Source: Microvirga sp. SRT01
Lineage (GTDB): Bacteria > Pseudomonadota > Alphaproteobacteria > Sphingomonadales > Sphingomonadaceae
Assembly: GCA_018139225.1 (NCBI GenBank)
Contig: JAGSNX010000001.1
Coordinates: 1,054,001-1,118,000, forward strand
DNA: 64,000 bases
Direction: 5' to 3'
The notes beneath the pieces were generated by a model. The model searched no databases. It was not told the DNA's origin and saw nothing but the letters and a program-made list of their open reading frames with translations. Shown piece after piece: positions 1 through 8,347 of the stretch. The stretch's first letter is position 1, and each line of letters begins with the position of its first letter. Position numbers and translations under genes: made by a program.

Positions 1-408
<408 letters not shown>

Positions 409-509
409 GGGGACCGGGCCTGCGCCGGAGCCTTGCTCCGTCGCGGGCTCATCCTTGACTTGAGGGTCGCCGGTGTCGACCTTGCGCAGGGCACGGGCCG
501 ATTGGATGA

Positions 510-1439
510 TTATCGAGGTGTCCAGGCTGAACCGGCTTCCTCATGGCGCATGTCTGTGCCGCCGAGTTGGATCGCGGCCGTGGCGATTGCTCCGCAGCCA
601 ATTGCACCGGCGACCGTGCCGACGATGGCGCCCATCACCAGTTGCACGATCATGCCCAGCGTGAAGCCCGCGCCCTGACGTGCGATCTGCTGCTGGGCAG
701 CGGCGATCGTCGCTTGCTGATCGAGACTGGCATAGGCCGCAAGCAATTGAGGGTTGGTGAGCGCGATCAGGACGACCGTCATGACGACGAAGATCGCGGT
801 CAGGAGCGTGAAAACCCCGAACAATGTCCAGAAATGCCCGCGCGTGATGTGCCATGCATCGCGGATGACGATCTTACCGCGCAACACGGTCAGCGCCCCC
901 GAGAGCGACAGGCGGACCTGAGCGTAGATAGCACCACAGAGCAGGGCCAAGCCAGCGATCGTGATGACAACGATGGTCGCAGCCTGACCCATAATCGTGC
1001 CGGCAATGACTCCGACGAGAGCGACGGCAAGGATGCCGATCGTTTCCGCGATGAACGCTGCGATGACGAGCATGACGCCAAGGCCGATCAACCGAAGTTC
1101 GTCCATCCCCAGACGAAGATAGGCGAAACGATCGCCGGTGGGGTTGGACACCGCCCGGACGACCGCGGCGAATGCGATCACGGCAAGAACGCAGAATAGA
1201 AGCTCGAACAGAAACAGAATCCCGAACCAGCCGGGGGGAATAGCCGGGGCAGACGTCACGCCCGCAGCGGCGTCGGCCGCTGCCTGCTGCTGGAGTGCCA
1301 ACATCGTCGCCGTCATCGGCCGCATCACGACCATGCCCACCGCCATCACTACACCGTAGAGCGCCGCCCAGATGACGACCGTTTTGGGTTGCGTGCGCAC
1401 CAGACGAACGCCGCCTCCGATTATCGACGTCACCGACAT
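510..1439 (-). CDS. Polytopic inner-membrane protein, function unknown
   Basis: A 309-residue protein with about six hydrophobic segments: near residues 20-40, 72-92, 115-150, 152-172, 205-228 and 258-290. The short N-terminal stretch MSVTSIIGGGVRLVRTQPKT and the overall layout recall the membrane-domain (glycerophosphodiester phosphodiesterase membrane-region-like) proteins common in sphingomonads. I see no catalytic motif. The ATG at 1439 has a purine-rich AGGGGGAAAA just upstream. It stands alone, with a gap of about 170 bp to the divergent acetyltransferase. That gap contains the inverted repeat GCTAACC/GGTTAAC near 1464-1480. Function cannot be assigned from sequence. Confidence 0.7.
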   Translation of the reverse strand: MSVTSIIGGGVRLVRTQPKTVVIWAALYGVVMAVGMVVMRPMTATMLALQQQAAADAAAGVTSAPAIPPGWFGILFLFELLFCVLAVIAFAAVVRAVSNPTGDRFAYLRLGMDELRLIGLGVMLVIAAFIAETIGILAVALVGVIAGTIMGQAATIVVITIAGLALLCGAIYAQVRLSLSGALTVLRGKIVIRDAWHITRGHFWTLFGVFTLLTAIFVVMTVVLIALTNPQLLAAYASLDQQATIAAAQQQIARQGAGFTLGMIVQLVMGAIVGTVAGAIGCGAIATAAIQLGGTDMRHEEAGSAWTPR

Positions 1440-1608
1440 ATGGTTTTCCCCCTGAGGCCTATGAGCTAACCAAGGTTAACGTCGCTGGCGAGTAGAATTG
1501 TCGTACGTAGAATTTCTGAGGTCGGGAACGTCGTGGCTTGATCGGACAGACGCGTGAGCAATTACCTCAGGACTCAGTGCTTTGGATCGGAAGGCAGGAC
1601 GTGGCGTG

Positions 1609-2091
1609 ATGAGCGCGCTTGCAAATATAAGCACACCGCGACTGCATATTCGGCCGTTCGGGTCAGACGAGGCCGGCGATCTGCGGCGGTTGACGGATCA
1701 TCCCGCGATTACCGGGCCGATCGATTTCCTGTCCTCGCCCTTCGATGACGACGCTGCCGTGGCGCTGATCGCGCGGAACGGGGAGGAGGAGTGCTTTCTG
1801 GGGCTGTGGGACGGTGACGATCTGGTCGGCTGCGTCGGCGTGCATCTGCGGGCGGGCGAGCGGATCGAGATCGGGTACTGGATCGATGCCGCGCGGCATG
1901 GGCGCGGCTATGCGAGCGAGGGAGTTGCCGCCGTTCTGCACGCCTTGCAGGGGGCGCATCCGGATCGCCGGATCGTCGCGGAGTGCAGGCCGGCGAACCT
2001 TGCGTCGTGGCGCCTGCTGCACAAGCTTGGCTTCCGCGATACGGGGGAGGCCGGGGACCGCATCGGTCGGGCGTTGCTGATGCTGGCGTGA
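1609..2091 (+). CDS. GNAT-family N-acetyltransferase
   Basis: A 160-residue GCN5-related acetyltransferase of the RimJ/RimL type, transferring acetyl from acetyl-CoA to an amine on a protein or small molecule. Seen in the sequence: the early STPRLHIRPF strand, the GYWIDAARHGRGYASEG stretch (the R/QxxGxG/A acetyl-CoA-binding loop) and the C-terminal NLASWRLLHKLGF, where family members usually have N-x-AS. The ATG at 1609 is preferred over an in-frame TTG at 1582 because an AGGA sits about 9 bases before it and the product begins as the family does. It converges on alr with only 7 bp between the two ends. Substrate unknown. Confidence 0.85.
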   Translation: MSALANISTPRLHIRPFGSDEAGDLRRLTDHPAITGPIDFLSSPFDDDAAVALIARNGEEECFLGLWDGDDLVGCVGVHLRAGERIEIGYWIDAARHGRGYASEGVAAVLHALQGAHPDRRIVAECRPANLASWRLLHKLGFRDTGEAGDRIGRALLMLA

Positions 2092-2098
2092 CCGGCTC

Positions 2099-3136
2099 TC
2101 AGGCCCAGACGCGGCCATAGCGCGCGCCCAATCCGGTCAGCAGTTCATATTGCGACAGGCCGGAGGCGGCGGCGGCGGTGGGGAGGTCGAAGGCGATCGA
2201 CACCCACTCGCCCTCGGCGAGGTCGGGGGCGGCAGCGACGTTCAGCGCGACGAGGTCCATCGATACGCGGCCGATCACCGGGAGCATCGCGTCGCCGGCC
2301 GTGGCCACACCGCGGTCAGAGAATCCGCGCAGATAGCCGTCCGCATAGCCGAGGTTGACGATCGCCACCTCCGTGTCCACGGGCGCGGTCCAGGTGGCGT
2401 TATAGCCGACGGTTGCGCCGGCGGGCACGCGGCGGCGTTGCAGCACCTGCGCCTGCGGAGTGACGACCGGCGCGATCACGCTCGCCAGTTCGGCGCGGGC
2501 GATGCCGCCATACAGCGCGAGGCCGGGGCGCGTGAGGTCGAAGGCGTAATCGCTCCCCAGCGCGATGCCGGCCGAATTGGCGAGGCTGAGGCGACGTGCG
2601 CCGGTGCGGCCGCGCAATTCGTGCAGCGCGGTGCGCTGGGCCGGGTTCATCGAGGAGTCCTCGTCGGCGCACGCGAGGTGGCTCATCAGCGTTTCGATCG
2701 TCAGGCCGTCGAGCATTCCGGCCGCGACATCCGCCGCGGCCAGCCCGAGCCGGTTCATGCCGGTATCGACCATGACGTCGCATGGCCCCCCGCCCGCGTC
2801 CCGCCAGCGCGCGACCTGGGTCGGGGTGCTCAGCACCGGCCGTGCGAAGCCGGCCAGCGCGGCGGGCACGTCCTCGGCGCGAAGGCCGTGCAGGACGGAG
2901 ACGATCAGGCCCAGCGGCGCGAGCGCCTGCGCCTCCGCCCAGGTCGCCGTGAAGAAGTCGCGACAGCCCGCTTGCGCCAGGCGCTCGGCGACCTGCACCG
3001 CGCCGAGGCCGTAGCCGTCCGCCTTGACCGCCGCGCCGGCCGCGGCCGTACCGCTCATCCGGTCGAGCGCGCGCCAGTTGGCGGCGAGCGCAGGACCGTC
3101 GATGAGCAGGCGAAGCGGAGGCGGGATGTCGATCAC
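2099..3136 (-). CDS. alr: Alanine racemase
   Basis: PLP enzyme interconverting L- and D-alanine, supplying D-Ala for peptidoglycan. The 345-residue product has the PLP lysine at about 38 in AAVKADGYGLGA. The second catalytic base, a Tyr at about 245, lies in VGYNATW, and MVDTGMNRLG near 122-131 is also typical. Length matches the compact alphaproteobacterial form. The start reads MIDIPPPLRLLID with no upstream in-frame alternative worth preferring. About 130 bp separate it from mmsB further left in transcription order, so co-transcription is uncertain. Fold-type III assignment is firm. Whether it is the biosynthetic (Alr) or catabolic (DadX) paralogue cannot be read from sequence; no dadA is nearby. 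Confidence 0.93.
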   Translation of the reverse strand: MIDIPPPLRLLIDGPALAANWRALDRMSGTAAAGAAVKADGYGLGAVQVAERLAQAGCRDFFTATWAEAQALAPLGLIVSVLHGLRAEDVPAALAGFARPVLSTPTQVARWRDAGGGPCDVMVDTGMNRLGLAAADVAAGMLDGLTIETLMSHLACADEDSSMNPAQRTALHELRGRTGARRLSLANSAGIALGSDYAFDLTRPGLALYGGIARAELASVIAPVVTPQAQVLQRRRVPAGATVGYNATWTAPVDTEVAIVNLGYADGYLRGFSDRGVATAGDAMLPVIGRVSMDLVALNVAAAPDLAEGEWVSIAFDLPTAAAASGLSQYELLTGLGARYGRVWA

Positions 3137-3226
3137 GCCGCCCCGATAGCCGCTGCGGCCCCGGTCAGGCCAGCCCGGTTGCGCCGGAACGCGTCAACGA
3201 CGGCGTCGATCGTCGACGGGCGATAC

Positions 3227-4096
3227 TCACAAGGTGCGGATGATGCCGGAGAAATCGACCGCGCCGTTCCCCTCTGCGGCGAAAGCTTCGTAGAGTTCGG
3301 CGGCGCGCGAGCCCATCGGCGTCGCCGCGTTCGCGTCAGCGGCGGCGGCCATCGCGAGGCGCAGGTCCTTCAACATCAGCGCGGTCGCGAAGCCGCCCTT
3401 GTAGTCATTGTCGGCAGGCGTCGTCGGGCCGACGCCGGGGACGGGGCAATAGCTGGTGGTCGACCAGCTCTGGCCGGACGATACGCTGGCGATGTCGTAG
3501 AACGCCTGCGGGTCGAGGCCGAGCTTCTGCGCCATCACGAACGCCTCGCACGTGGCGATCATCGTCGCGCCGAGCAGCATGTTGTTGCACATCTTCGCGG
3601 CCTGCCCCGCGCCGTTGCCGCCCGCGCGGATCACCGCCTTGCCCATGTCGTCGAGCAGCGGTTTCGCACGGTCGAAGCCGGCGTCGGTGCCGCCGACCAT
3701 GAAGGTCAGCGTCCCCGCCGCCGCCGCGGCGATGCCGCCGGAGACGGGCGCGTCGACGGCGACGAAGCCCTTCGCGGCGGCAGCCTCGGCGACGCGGCGG
3801 GCGGTGGCGACATCGATCGTCGAGCAATCGATCAGCAGCGTGTCGGGGGCGAGCACCGCATACAGCTCGTCGTAGACGGAGGCGACGTGGGTGCCCGCAG
3901 GCAGCATCGTCACGACCGCCTCCGCATCCTGCGCCGCGTCGGGCGCGGAGGTGCCGCGGGTGCAGCCCGCGGCTTCGGCGCGGATCAGCGCGTCTTCGCT
4001 CAGGTCGAAGGCGCGGACCGTGTGGCCGGCTTTCGCGAGGTTCGCGGCCATGCCGCCACCCATATTACCCAGTCCGATGATCGCAACGCGTGCCAT
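3227..4096 (-). CDS. mmsB: 3-hydroxyisobutyrate dehydrogenase
   Basis: NAD-dependent oxidation of 3-hydroxyisobutyrate to methylmalonate semialdehyde, a late step of valine breakdown. The 289-residue product opens with the Rossmann motif GLGNMGGGMAANL, has DAPVSGG at about 116-121 and the catalytic Lys at about 168 in AAKMCNN. The ATG at 4096 is chosen over an upstream in-frame start because AGGAGAGG lies a few bases before it and it places the Rossmann strand at the N-terminus. It is the last gene of the valine cluster, about 210 bp after the enoyl-CoA hydratase, with a palindromic repeat in that gap. The gene order makes the mmsB assignment stronger than sequence alone would, since glyoxylate/tartronate semialdehyde reductases are close relatives. 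Confidence 0.93.
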   Translation of the reverse strand: MARVAIIGLGNMGGGMAANLAKAGHTVRAFDLSEDALIRAEAAGCTRGTSAPDAAQDAEAVVTMLPAGTHVASVYDELYAVLAPDTLLIDCSTIDVATARRVAEAAAAKGFVAVDAPVSGGIAAAAAGTLTFMVGGTDAGFDRAKPLLDDMGKAVIRAGGNGAGQAAKMCNNMLLGATMIATCEAFVMAQKLGLDPQAFYDIASVSSGQSWSTTSYCPVPGVGPTTPADNDYKGGFATALMLKDLRLAMAAAADANAATPMGSRAAELYEAFAAEGNGAVDFSGIIRTL

Positions 4097-4166
4097 GTTT
4101 TCCTCTCCTGTTCCGTGCTCGTGCGGGGCGGGCACCTCTATTACGATGATCCTGCCTCGACCCACC

Positions 4167-4253
4167 CCGTTCGCCCTGAGCCTGTCGAAGGGGCTGTCTT
4201 CACGTGCCGATCGCTTGCGGATGGCTGGGCTTCGACAGGCTCAGCCCGAACGG
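4167..4253. repeat. Palindromic intergenic repeat (CCGTTCG...CTGTCGAAG type)
   Basis: Two arms, 4167-4190 and 4230-4253, are reverse complements with 2 mismatches over 24 bases. Each carries a CCTGTCGAAG end and a CCGTTCG end. It lies between the enoyl-CoA hydratase and mmsB, where it could fold in the mRNA. Related arms occur at 55173-55246. Confidence 0.85.
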
Positions 4254-4308
4254 ATCGGGGTTTGTGCCGTCCCATTTCCGCCACGGCGCGAGTTCGCTGC
4301 GGCACGGG

Positions 4309-5085
4309 TCAGCGTCCCGACCACACCCCTGCCCGCTTCTCGACGAAGGCGGCCATGCCCTCCGACTGATCCTCGGTGCCGAACAGGCCGTGGAACAGGC
4401 GGCGTTCAAACTGGACTCCGTGCGACAGGCTCATTTCGAACGCCGCGTTGACCATTTCCTTGTTCGCCAGCACGGCGAGCGGGGCCATGCCCGCGATCGT
4501 CTGCGCGGTCTTCACCGCCTCGTCGATCAGGTCGTCGGCAGGGACGATGCGGCTGACGAGGCCGGCGCGCTCGGCCTCGGCGGCATCCATCATGCGGCCG
4601 GTCAGGCACATCTCCATCGCCTTGGCCTTGCCGACGGCATGCGCCAGCCGTTGCGACCCGCCCATGCCCGGGGACACGGCGAGCTTGACCTCGGGCTGGC
4701 CGAACTTGGCGGTGTCGGCGGCGAGGATGAAATCGCACATCATCGCGACCTCGCAACCGCCGCCGAGCGCGTAGCCGGCCACCGCGGCGATGATCGGCTT
4801 GCGCGTGCGGGTGAAGCGGTCCCAGCCGGCGAAGAAGTCGTGGCCGTACATATCGGCGAAGCCCTGCGCCTGCATCTCCTTGATGTCGGCGCCCGCTGCG
4901 AACGCCTTCGCGCTGCCGGTGAGGACGGCGCAGCCCTGCGACGCATCCTTGTCGAAGGCGGCCATCGCGTGGAGCAGTTCGTCCAGCACCTGACCGTTGA
5001 GCGCGTTCAGCGCCTGCGGGCGGTTGAGCGTGACGAGCGTCGCCGCGCCGCGCTGCTCGACCAGGATCGTCTCGTATTCGGCCAT
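4309..5085 (-). CDS. Enoyl-CoA hydratase (crotonase family)
   Basis: Hydrates a 2-enoyl-CoA to the 3-hydroxyacyl-CoA; in this cluster the expected substrate is methacrylyl-CoA from valine. The 258-residue product has the oxyanion-hole stretch [10 protein letters not shown] and both crotonase catalytic glutamates: about 112 in GGGCEVAMM and about 132 in [13 protein letters not shown]. The start ATG at 5085 (MAEYETI) is typical of short-chain hydratases. The frame is open far upstream, through the previous gene, but that is a by-product of the GC-rich antisense frame. It sits between the hydroxyisobutyryl-CoA hydrolase and mmsB, each junction carrying a palindromic repeat. A general beta-oxidation role remains possible. 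Confidence 0.93.
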   Translation of the reverse strand: MAEYETILVEQRGAATLVTLNRPQALNALNGQVLDELLHAMAAFDKDASQGCAVLTGSAKAFAAGADIKEMQAQGFADMYGHDFFAGWDRFTRTRKPIIAAVAGYALGGGCEVAMMCDFILAADTAKFGQPEVKLAVSPGMGGSQRLAHAVGKAKAMEMCLTGRMMDAAEAERAGLVSRIVPADDLIDEAVKTAQTIAGMAPLAVLANKEMVNAAFEMSLSHGVQFERRLFHGLFGTEDQSEGMAAFVEKRAGVWSGR

Positions 5086-5108
5086 CGATGCATCCTTAGC
5101 TATAAAGC

Positions 5109-5205
5109 CACTCCCCTTCAGGGGAGGGTCGGGGGTGGGGACTTTCCACTGGCGACGTGCTTGCGGCGAGGCCCCACCCCCAGCCCCTCCCCTGAAGGGG
5201 AGGGG
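5109..5205. repeat. Palindromic intergenic repeat (GGGGAGG type)
   Basis: Arms 5109-5140 and 5172-5205 are near-perfect reverse complements. Each contains its own small palindrome, CCCCTTCAGGGG or CCCCTGAAGGGG, followed by a G-rich run. It fills the gap between the hydroxyisobutyryl-CoA hydrolase and the enoyl-CoA hydratase. Confidence 0.85.
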
Positions 5206-5210
5206 AGAAA

Positions 5211-6254
5211 CTAGTTTGGCGTCCATTCCTCGCCGGCGGGCAAGGGTGCGAAGATGCGGTCGATCATATGGTCGCTGACCTCCGCCGGGGTGCCGGGGTT
5301 CCAGCGGGGCGCATTGTCCTTGTCGACGATCAGCGCGCGCACGCCCTCGGCAAAGTCGGGGCGCTGCACGACGTGGACGGCGACGGCGTACTCCTGCCGC
5401 ATCTCGTCCTCGAAGGTCGGCATCTGCGCACCGTCGAGCACCAGCTTGAGCGACACCTTCATCGCCTGCGGCGACTTGGTCGCGAGCGTGGCGCGCTGGA
5501 CCTGCGCCCAGTCGCCACCATCCGCGTCGAGTGCGGCGAGGATCGCTTCCAGATCGTCGGCGGCGAACAGGCGGTCGATCGCGTCGCGATGGGCGAGCAG
5601 CGGCGCATCCGGCGCGGGGGCAGAGAGTTCGTCCAGCGTTGCCTCGACCGCCTGCGGGTCGGCGGCGATGCGGGTCTTGGCCTCGTCGAGCCGGTCGGCG
5701 GTGAGGTAGTGCGTGGCGAGACCGAGGGCGAGGCACTCCGCACCGTTCAGCCGGTGGCCGGTGAGCGCGAGATACTGACCGATGCGGCCGGGCAGGCGCG
5801 ACAGGTACCAGCCGCCGCCGACGTCGGGGAACAGGCCGATCCCGGTTTCGGGCATCGCGAGCTTCGTGTTCTCCGTCGCGACGCGGTAGCGGCAGGGCAG
5901 CGCGATGCCGACGCCGCCGCCCATCGTGATGCCGTCCATGAATGCGACGATCGGCTTGGCGTAGGTGAACAGCCGGTGGTTCATCCGGTATTCGGTGGCG
6001 AAGAAAGCGCGGGCGTCGTTCCCGTCGCCGGCGCCGCTGTCGGCGAGCATGCGGATGTCGCCGCCGGCGCAGAAGCCGCGCCCCTCGGCGTGATCGAGGA
6101 TGATCGCCTCGATCGTGGTATCCGCGCGCCAGTCCTCGAGAGCGGCAGTGATCGCTTCGCACATGGGGAGGTTGAGGGCGTGGAGCGCCTTGGGGCGGTT
6201 AAGGCGGAGGTAGGCGACGGGGCCGTCGCCGCTGATGAGGATGTCGTCGGTCAC
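5211..6254 (-). CDS. 3-hydroxyisobutyryl-CoA hydrolase
   Basis: Crotonase-fold thioesterase that releases 3-hydroxyisobutyrate from its CoA ester, a step specific to valine catabolism. At 347 residues it is longer than a hydratase, as expected for this family. It carries [11 protein letters not shown] at 60-70, MGGGVGIAL at 111-119 and the diagnostic [18 protein letters not shown], with Glu at about 136 and Asp at about 144. That block separates it from hydratases. Its position between the acyl-CoA dehydrogenase and the hydratase agrees. Its start follows the 400-bp repeat cluster, so translation is not coupled to the dehydrogenase. Confidence 0.95.
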   Translation of the reverse strand: MTDDILISGDGPVAYLRLNRPKALHALNLPMCEAITAALEDWRADTTIEAIILDHAEGRGFCAGGDIRMLADSGAGDGNDARAFFATEYRMNHRLFTYAKPIVAFMDGITMGGGVGIALPCRYRVATENTKLAMPETGIGLFPDVGGGWYLSRLPGRIGQYLALTGHRLNGAECLALGLATHYLTADRLDEAKTRIAADPQAVEATLDELSAPAPDAPLLAHRDAIDRLFAADDLEAILAALDADGGDWAQVQRATLATKSPQAMKVSLKLVLDGAQMPTFEDEMRQEYAVAVHVVQRPDFAEGVRALIVDKDNAPRWNPGTPAEVSDHMIDRIFAPLPAGEEWTPN

Positions 6255-6260
6255 TTCACT

Positions 6261-6642
6261 CCTCCCCTTGCAGGGGAGGTGGCGCGCGGCGCCGGAGAGG
6301 TGCCCCCCTCTCGATGGCGCGTCACCCCTCCGTCACGCCTGCGGCGTGCCACCTCCCCTTGCAGGGGAGGATTAGAAGACGTCGTTGATCCTCCGCGGTA
6401 CAGGAAGGCGGCGCACCAGAAACGTGACGGAGGGGCAGCAGCAGGCCGTCGCGCTTGTGGCTGCCCCTCCACCAGCTTCGCTGGTCCCCCTCCCCGTGCC
6501 GGGGAGGATTGAGCGAGGTTCCTGATCCTCCCCGGTACGGGGAGGTGGCGCGCCATAGGCGTGACGGAGGGGTAGCCGCGGGCCCTCTTGCTTGTGGCTG
6601 CCCCTCCACCGCTTCGCGGTCCCCCTCCCCGTGCCGGGGAGG
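6261..6642. repeat. Cluster of five palindromes between valine-degradation genes
   Basis: The roughly 400-bp gap between the acyl-CoA dehydrogenase and the hydroxyisobutyryl-CoA hydrolase holds no gene. It contains five 19-bp palindromes with CCTCCCC and GGGGAGG arms, at 6261-6279, 6352-6370, 6489-6507, 6527-6545 and 6624-6642. Their centres vary (TTGCA, GTGCC, GGTAC). Between them recur blocks with CACCTCC, GTGACGGAGGGG and CCTCCACC. The whole looks like a mosaic of related repeat copies. Confidence 0.88.
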
Positions 6643-6657
6643 ATTTAAGAACGACGC

Positions 6658-7803
6658 TCACTGGCGCGTCAGTTCGCGGCCGACGATCATGCGCATGACC
6701 TGATTGGTGCCCTCGAGAATCGAATGCACGCGCAGGTCGCGCCAGAAGCGTTCGATGGGGTAGTCCATCAGATAGCCGTAGCCGCCGTGCAACTGGAGCG
6801 CGCGGTCAACCACGCTGCTGCCGGTGTCGGTCGCCAGCCGCTTGGCCATTGCGGCGAATTTGGTCTTGTCGGGGGCGTTGGCGGTGACCTTGGCGGCGGC
6901 GATGTAGAGCAGCGCGCGGGCGGCCTCCAGCTCGGTCGCCATGTCGGCCAGCGTGAACTGCGTGTTCTGGAACTCGGCGATGGGCTTGCCGAACTGCTGG
7001 CGATCACGGGTGTAGCCGATCGCTTCGTCGATGCATCGTTGCGCGCCGCCGAGCGAGCAGGCGCCGATATTGAGGCGGCCGCCGTCGAGGCCCATCATCG
7101 CGATGCGGAACCCCTCCCCCAGCCCGCCGACGAGGTTCTCGCCGGGCACGCGAACGCCGTCGAACGTCACCTGACGCGTGGGCTGCGAATGCCAGCCGAG
7201 CTTGCGCTCGTTGGCGCCGAACGACACGCCGGGCATGTCCTTTTCGATCACCAGCGCGGAGATGCCCTTCGGCCCCTCCTCGCCGGTGCGGACCATCGTG
7301 ACGTAGACCTCGTTCTCGCCCGCGCCGGAGATGAACTGCTTCGATCCGGTGACGATCCAGTCGTCGCCGTCCTTGACCGCCTTCGTCTTCAGCGCCGAAG
7401 CGTCGGAGCCGGACGATGGTTCGGTCAGGCAATAGCTGGCGATGCGGTCCATCGTGACGAGCGACGGCAGGTATTTGTCCTTCACCGTCTGCGACCCGAA
7501 CCGGTCGATCATCCACGACGCCATGTTGTGGATCGAGATGAACGCGGAGGTGGAGGGGCAACCGTACGCCATCGCCTCCATGATCAGCGCCGCCTCCAGC
7601 CGGCCGAGCGCGATGCCGCCGGACTCTTCGGACACGTAGATCGACGCGAAGCCGAGTTCGGCCGCAGCCTTGATCGTGTCGCGCGGGAAGATGTGCTTCT
7701 CGTCCCACTCTCCCGCGAACGGCGTGATGCGGTCGGCGGTGAAGCGCCGCGCGAGCTCCTGGATCTCGCGCTGGTCATCCGTCAGGTCGAACTGGTTCGT
7801 CAC
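6658..7803 (-). CDS. Acyl-CoA dehydrogenase (isobutyryl-CoA dehydrogenase type)
   Basis: FAD enzyme introducing the alpha-beta double bond into an acyl-CoA; by context isobutyryl-CoA to methacrylyl-CoA. The 381-residue product has YCLTEPSSGSDASAL around 130-145 (FAD/substrate loop), FISGAGENEVYVTMVRTG, the RQQFGKPIAEFQ block and the C-terminal ILEGTNQVMRMIVGREL, with the catalytic Glu at about 364. The start is GTG at 7803 and overlaps the stop of the preceding lipoprotein gene in a GTGA, so translation is probably coupled. ACAD8-like specificity is inferred from the neighbours (mmsA, mmsB, hydrolase). Sequence alone would also allow a short/branched-chain enzyme. Confidence 0.93.
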   Translation of the reverse strand: MTNQFDLTDDQREIQELARRFTADRITPFAGEWDEKHIFPRDTIKAAAELGFASIYVSEESGGIALGRLEAALIMEAMAYGCPSTSAFISIHNMASWMIDRFGSQTVKDKYLPSLVTMDRIASYCLTEPSSGSDASALKTKAVKDGDDWIVTGSKQFISGAGENEVYVTMVRTGEEGPKGISALVIEKDMPGVSFGANERKLGWHSQPTRQVTFDGVRVPGENLVGGLGEGFRIAMMGLDGGRLNIGACSLGGAQRCIDEAIGYTRDRQQFGKPIAEFQNTQFTLADMATELEAARALLYIAAAKVTANAPDKTKFAAMAKRLATDTGSSVVDRALQLHGGYGYLMDYPIERFWRDLRVHSILEGTNQVMRMIVGRELTRQ

Positions 7804-8333
7804 TTGGCTGCCCCCGCCGGGCAGCGCGAATAGCGTTGCGCGCCCTGTTCATCGCCCTTCTCTCCACCGATCGCCTCGCGGATCAGCGTCTTGCCGTCGT
7901 CCATCAGCGTCAGCGTCGCGGTCTGCTGCCACGTCTGGCCTTCGCCGGAGAAGGCGAGATCGGTCGTCAGCTTGTTCGGCGATGCGAGGCGGATGTTGCC
8001 GGGTACCGCACGCGATTCGTAGAAGCTGAGCTTGTCGGCGGCCACCGTCAGCAGGCCCTTGTTGTCGGCACGCTGCGGATCGCAGTCATTGGCGACCATG
8101 CCCCAGCGTCCGGTAAATTCCGCGGGGATCGCGGAGACGGTCTGCTCGACGCGCGTCACGTCGTCGGGGCGGATCGGCACGACGCTGTTGTTCGGGTCGT
8201 CCATCAGGTTCGCGGGCGTCTGCTCGATCGCCGCGCCGGCGGTTTCGGGGCTGCTGCTGTTGTTGCTGCCGGCATCTTCCGACGAACCGCAGGCGGCGAG
8301 GATCAGGAAGGCGGCCAGACTTAGATGCTTCAT
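7800..8333 (-). CDS. Predicted lipoprotein of unknown function inside the valine operon
   Basis: A 177-residue product starting MKHLSLAAFLILAACGSS: a short lipoprotein signal peptide with lipobox LAAC and Cys at 16, then a Ser/Asn-rich linker. The mature part has GRWGMVANDCDP and a C-terminal YSRCPAGAA, so two Cys that could pair. It looks like a small beta-sandwich envelope protein, but I recognise no family. The ATG at 8333 is used because it puts the signal peptide at the N-terminus. It lies 14 bp after mmsA and overlaps the acyl-CoA dehydrogenase start by 4 bp. Its place in the operon is clear while any link to valine metabolism is not. Confidence 0.82.
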   Translation of the reverse strand: MKHLSLAAFLILAACGSSEDAGSNNSSSPETAGAAIEQTPANLMDDPNNSVVPIRPDDVTRVEQTVSAIPAEFTGRWGMVANDCDPQRADNKGLLTVAADKLSFYESRAVPGNIRLASPNKLTTDLAFSGEGQTWQQTATLTLMDDGKTLIREAIGGEKGDEQGAQRYSRCPAGAAK

Positions 8334-8347
8334 GGTCTTCACTCCGC

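Noticed and set aside
1464..1480. GCTAACC/GGTTAAC inverted repeat upstream of the membrane-protein gene as a CtrA site
   Set aside because: The half-sites have the wrong orientation and spacing for TTAA-N7-TTAA; recorded only as an inverted repeat.
2150..4369. Long plus-strand open frame across alr and mmsB
   Set aside because: It is the antisense shadow of two well-supported genes; its sequence is Arg/Gly/His-rich with no domain, as expected in GC-rich DNA.
5268..6512. Long plus-strand open frame across the hydroxyisobutyryl-CoA hydrolase and repeats
   Set aside because: Antisense to a clear hydrolase and running through palindromic repeats; no domain and no ribosome site.
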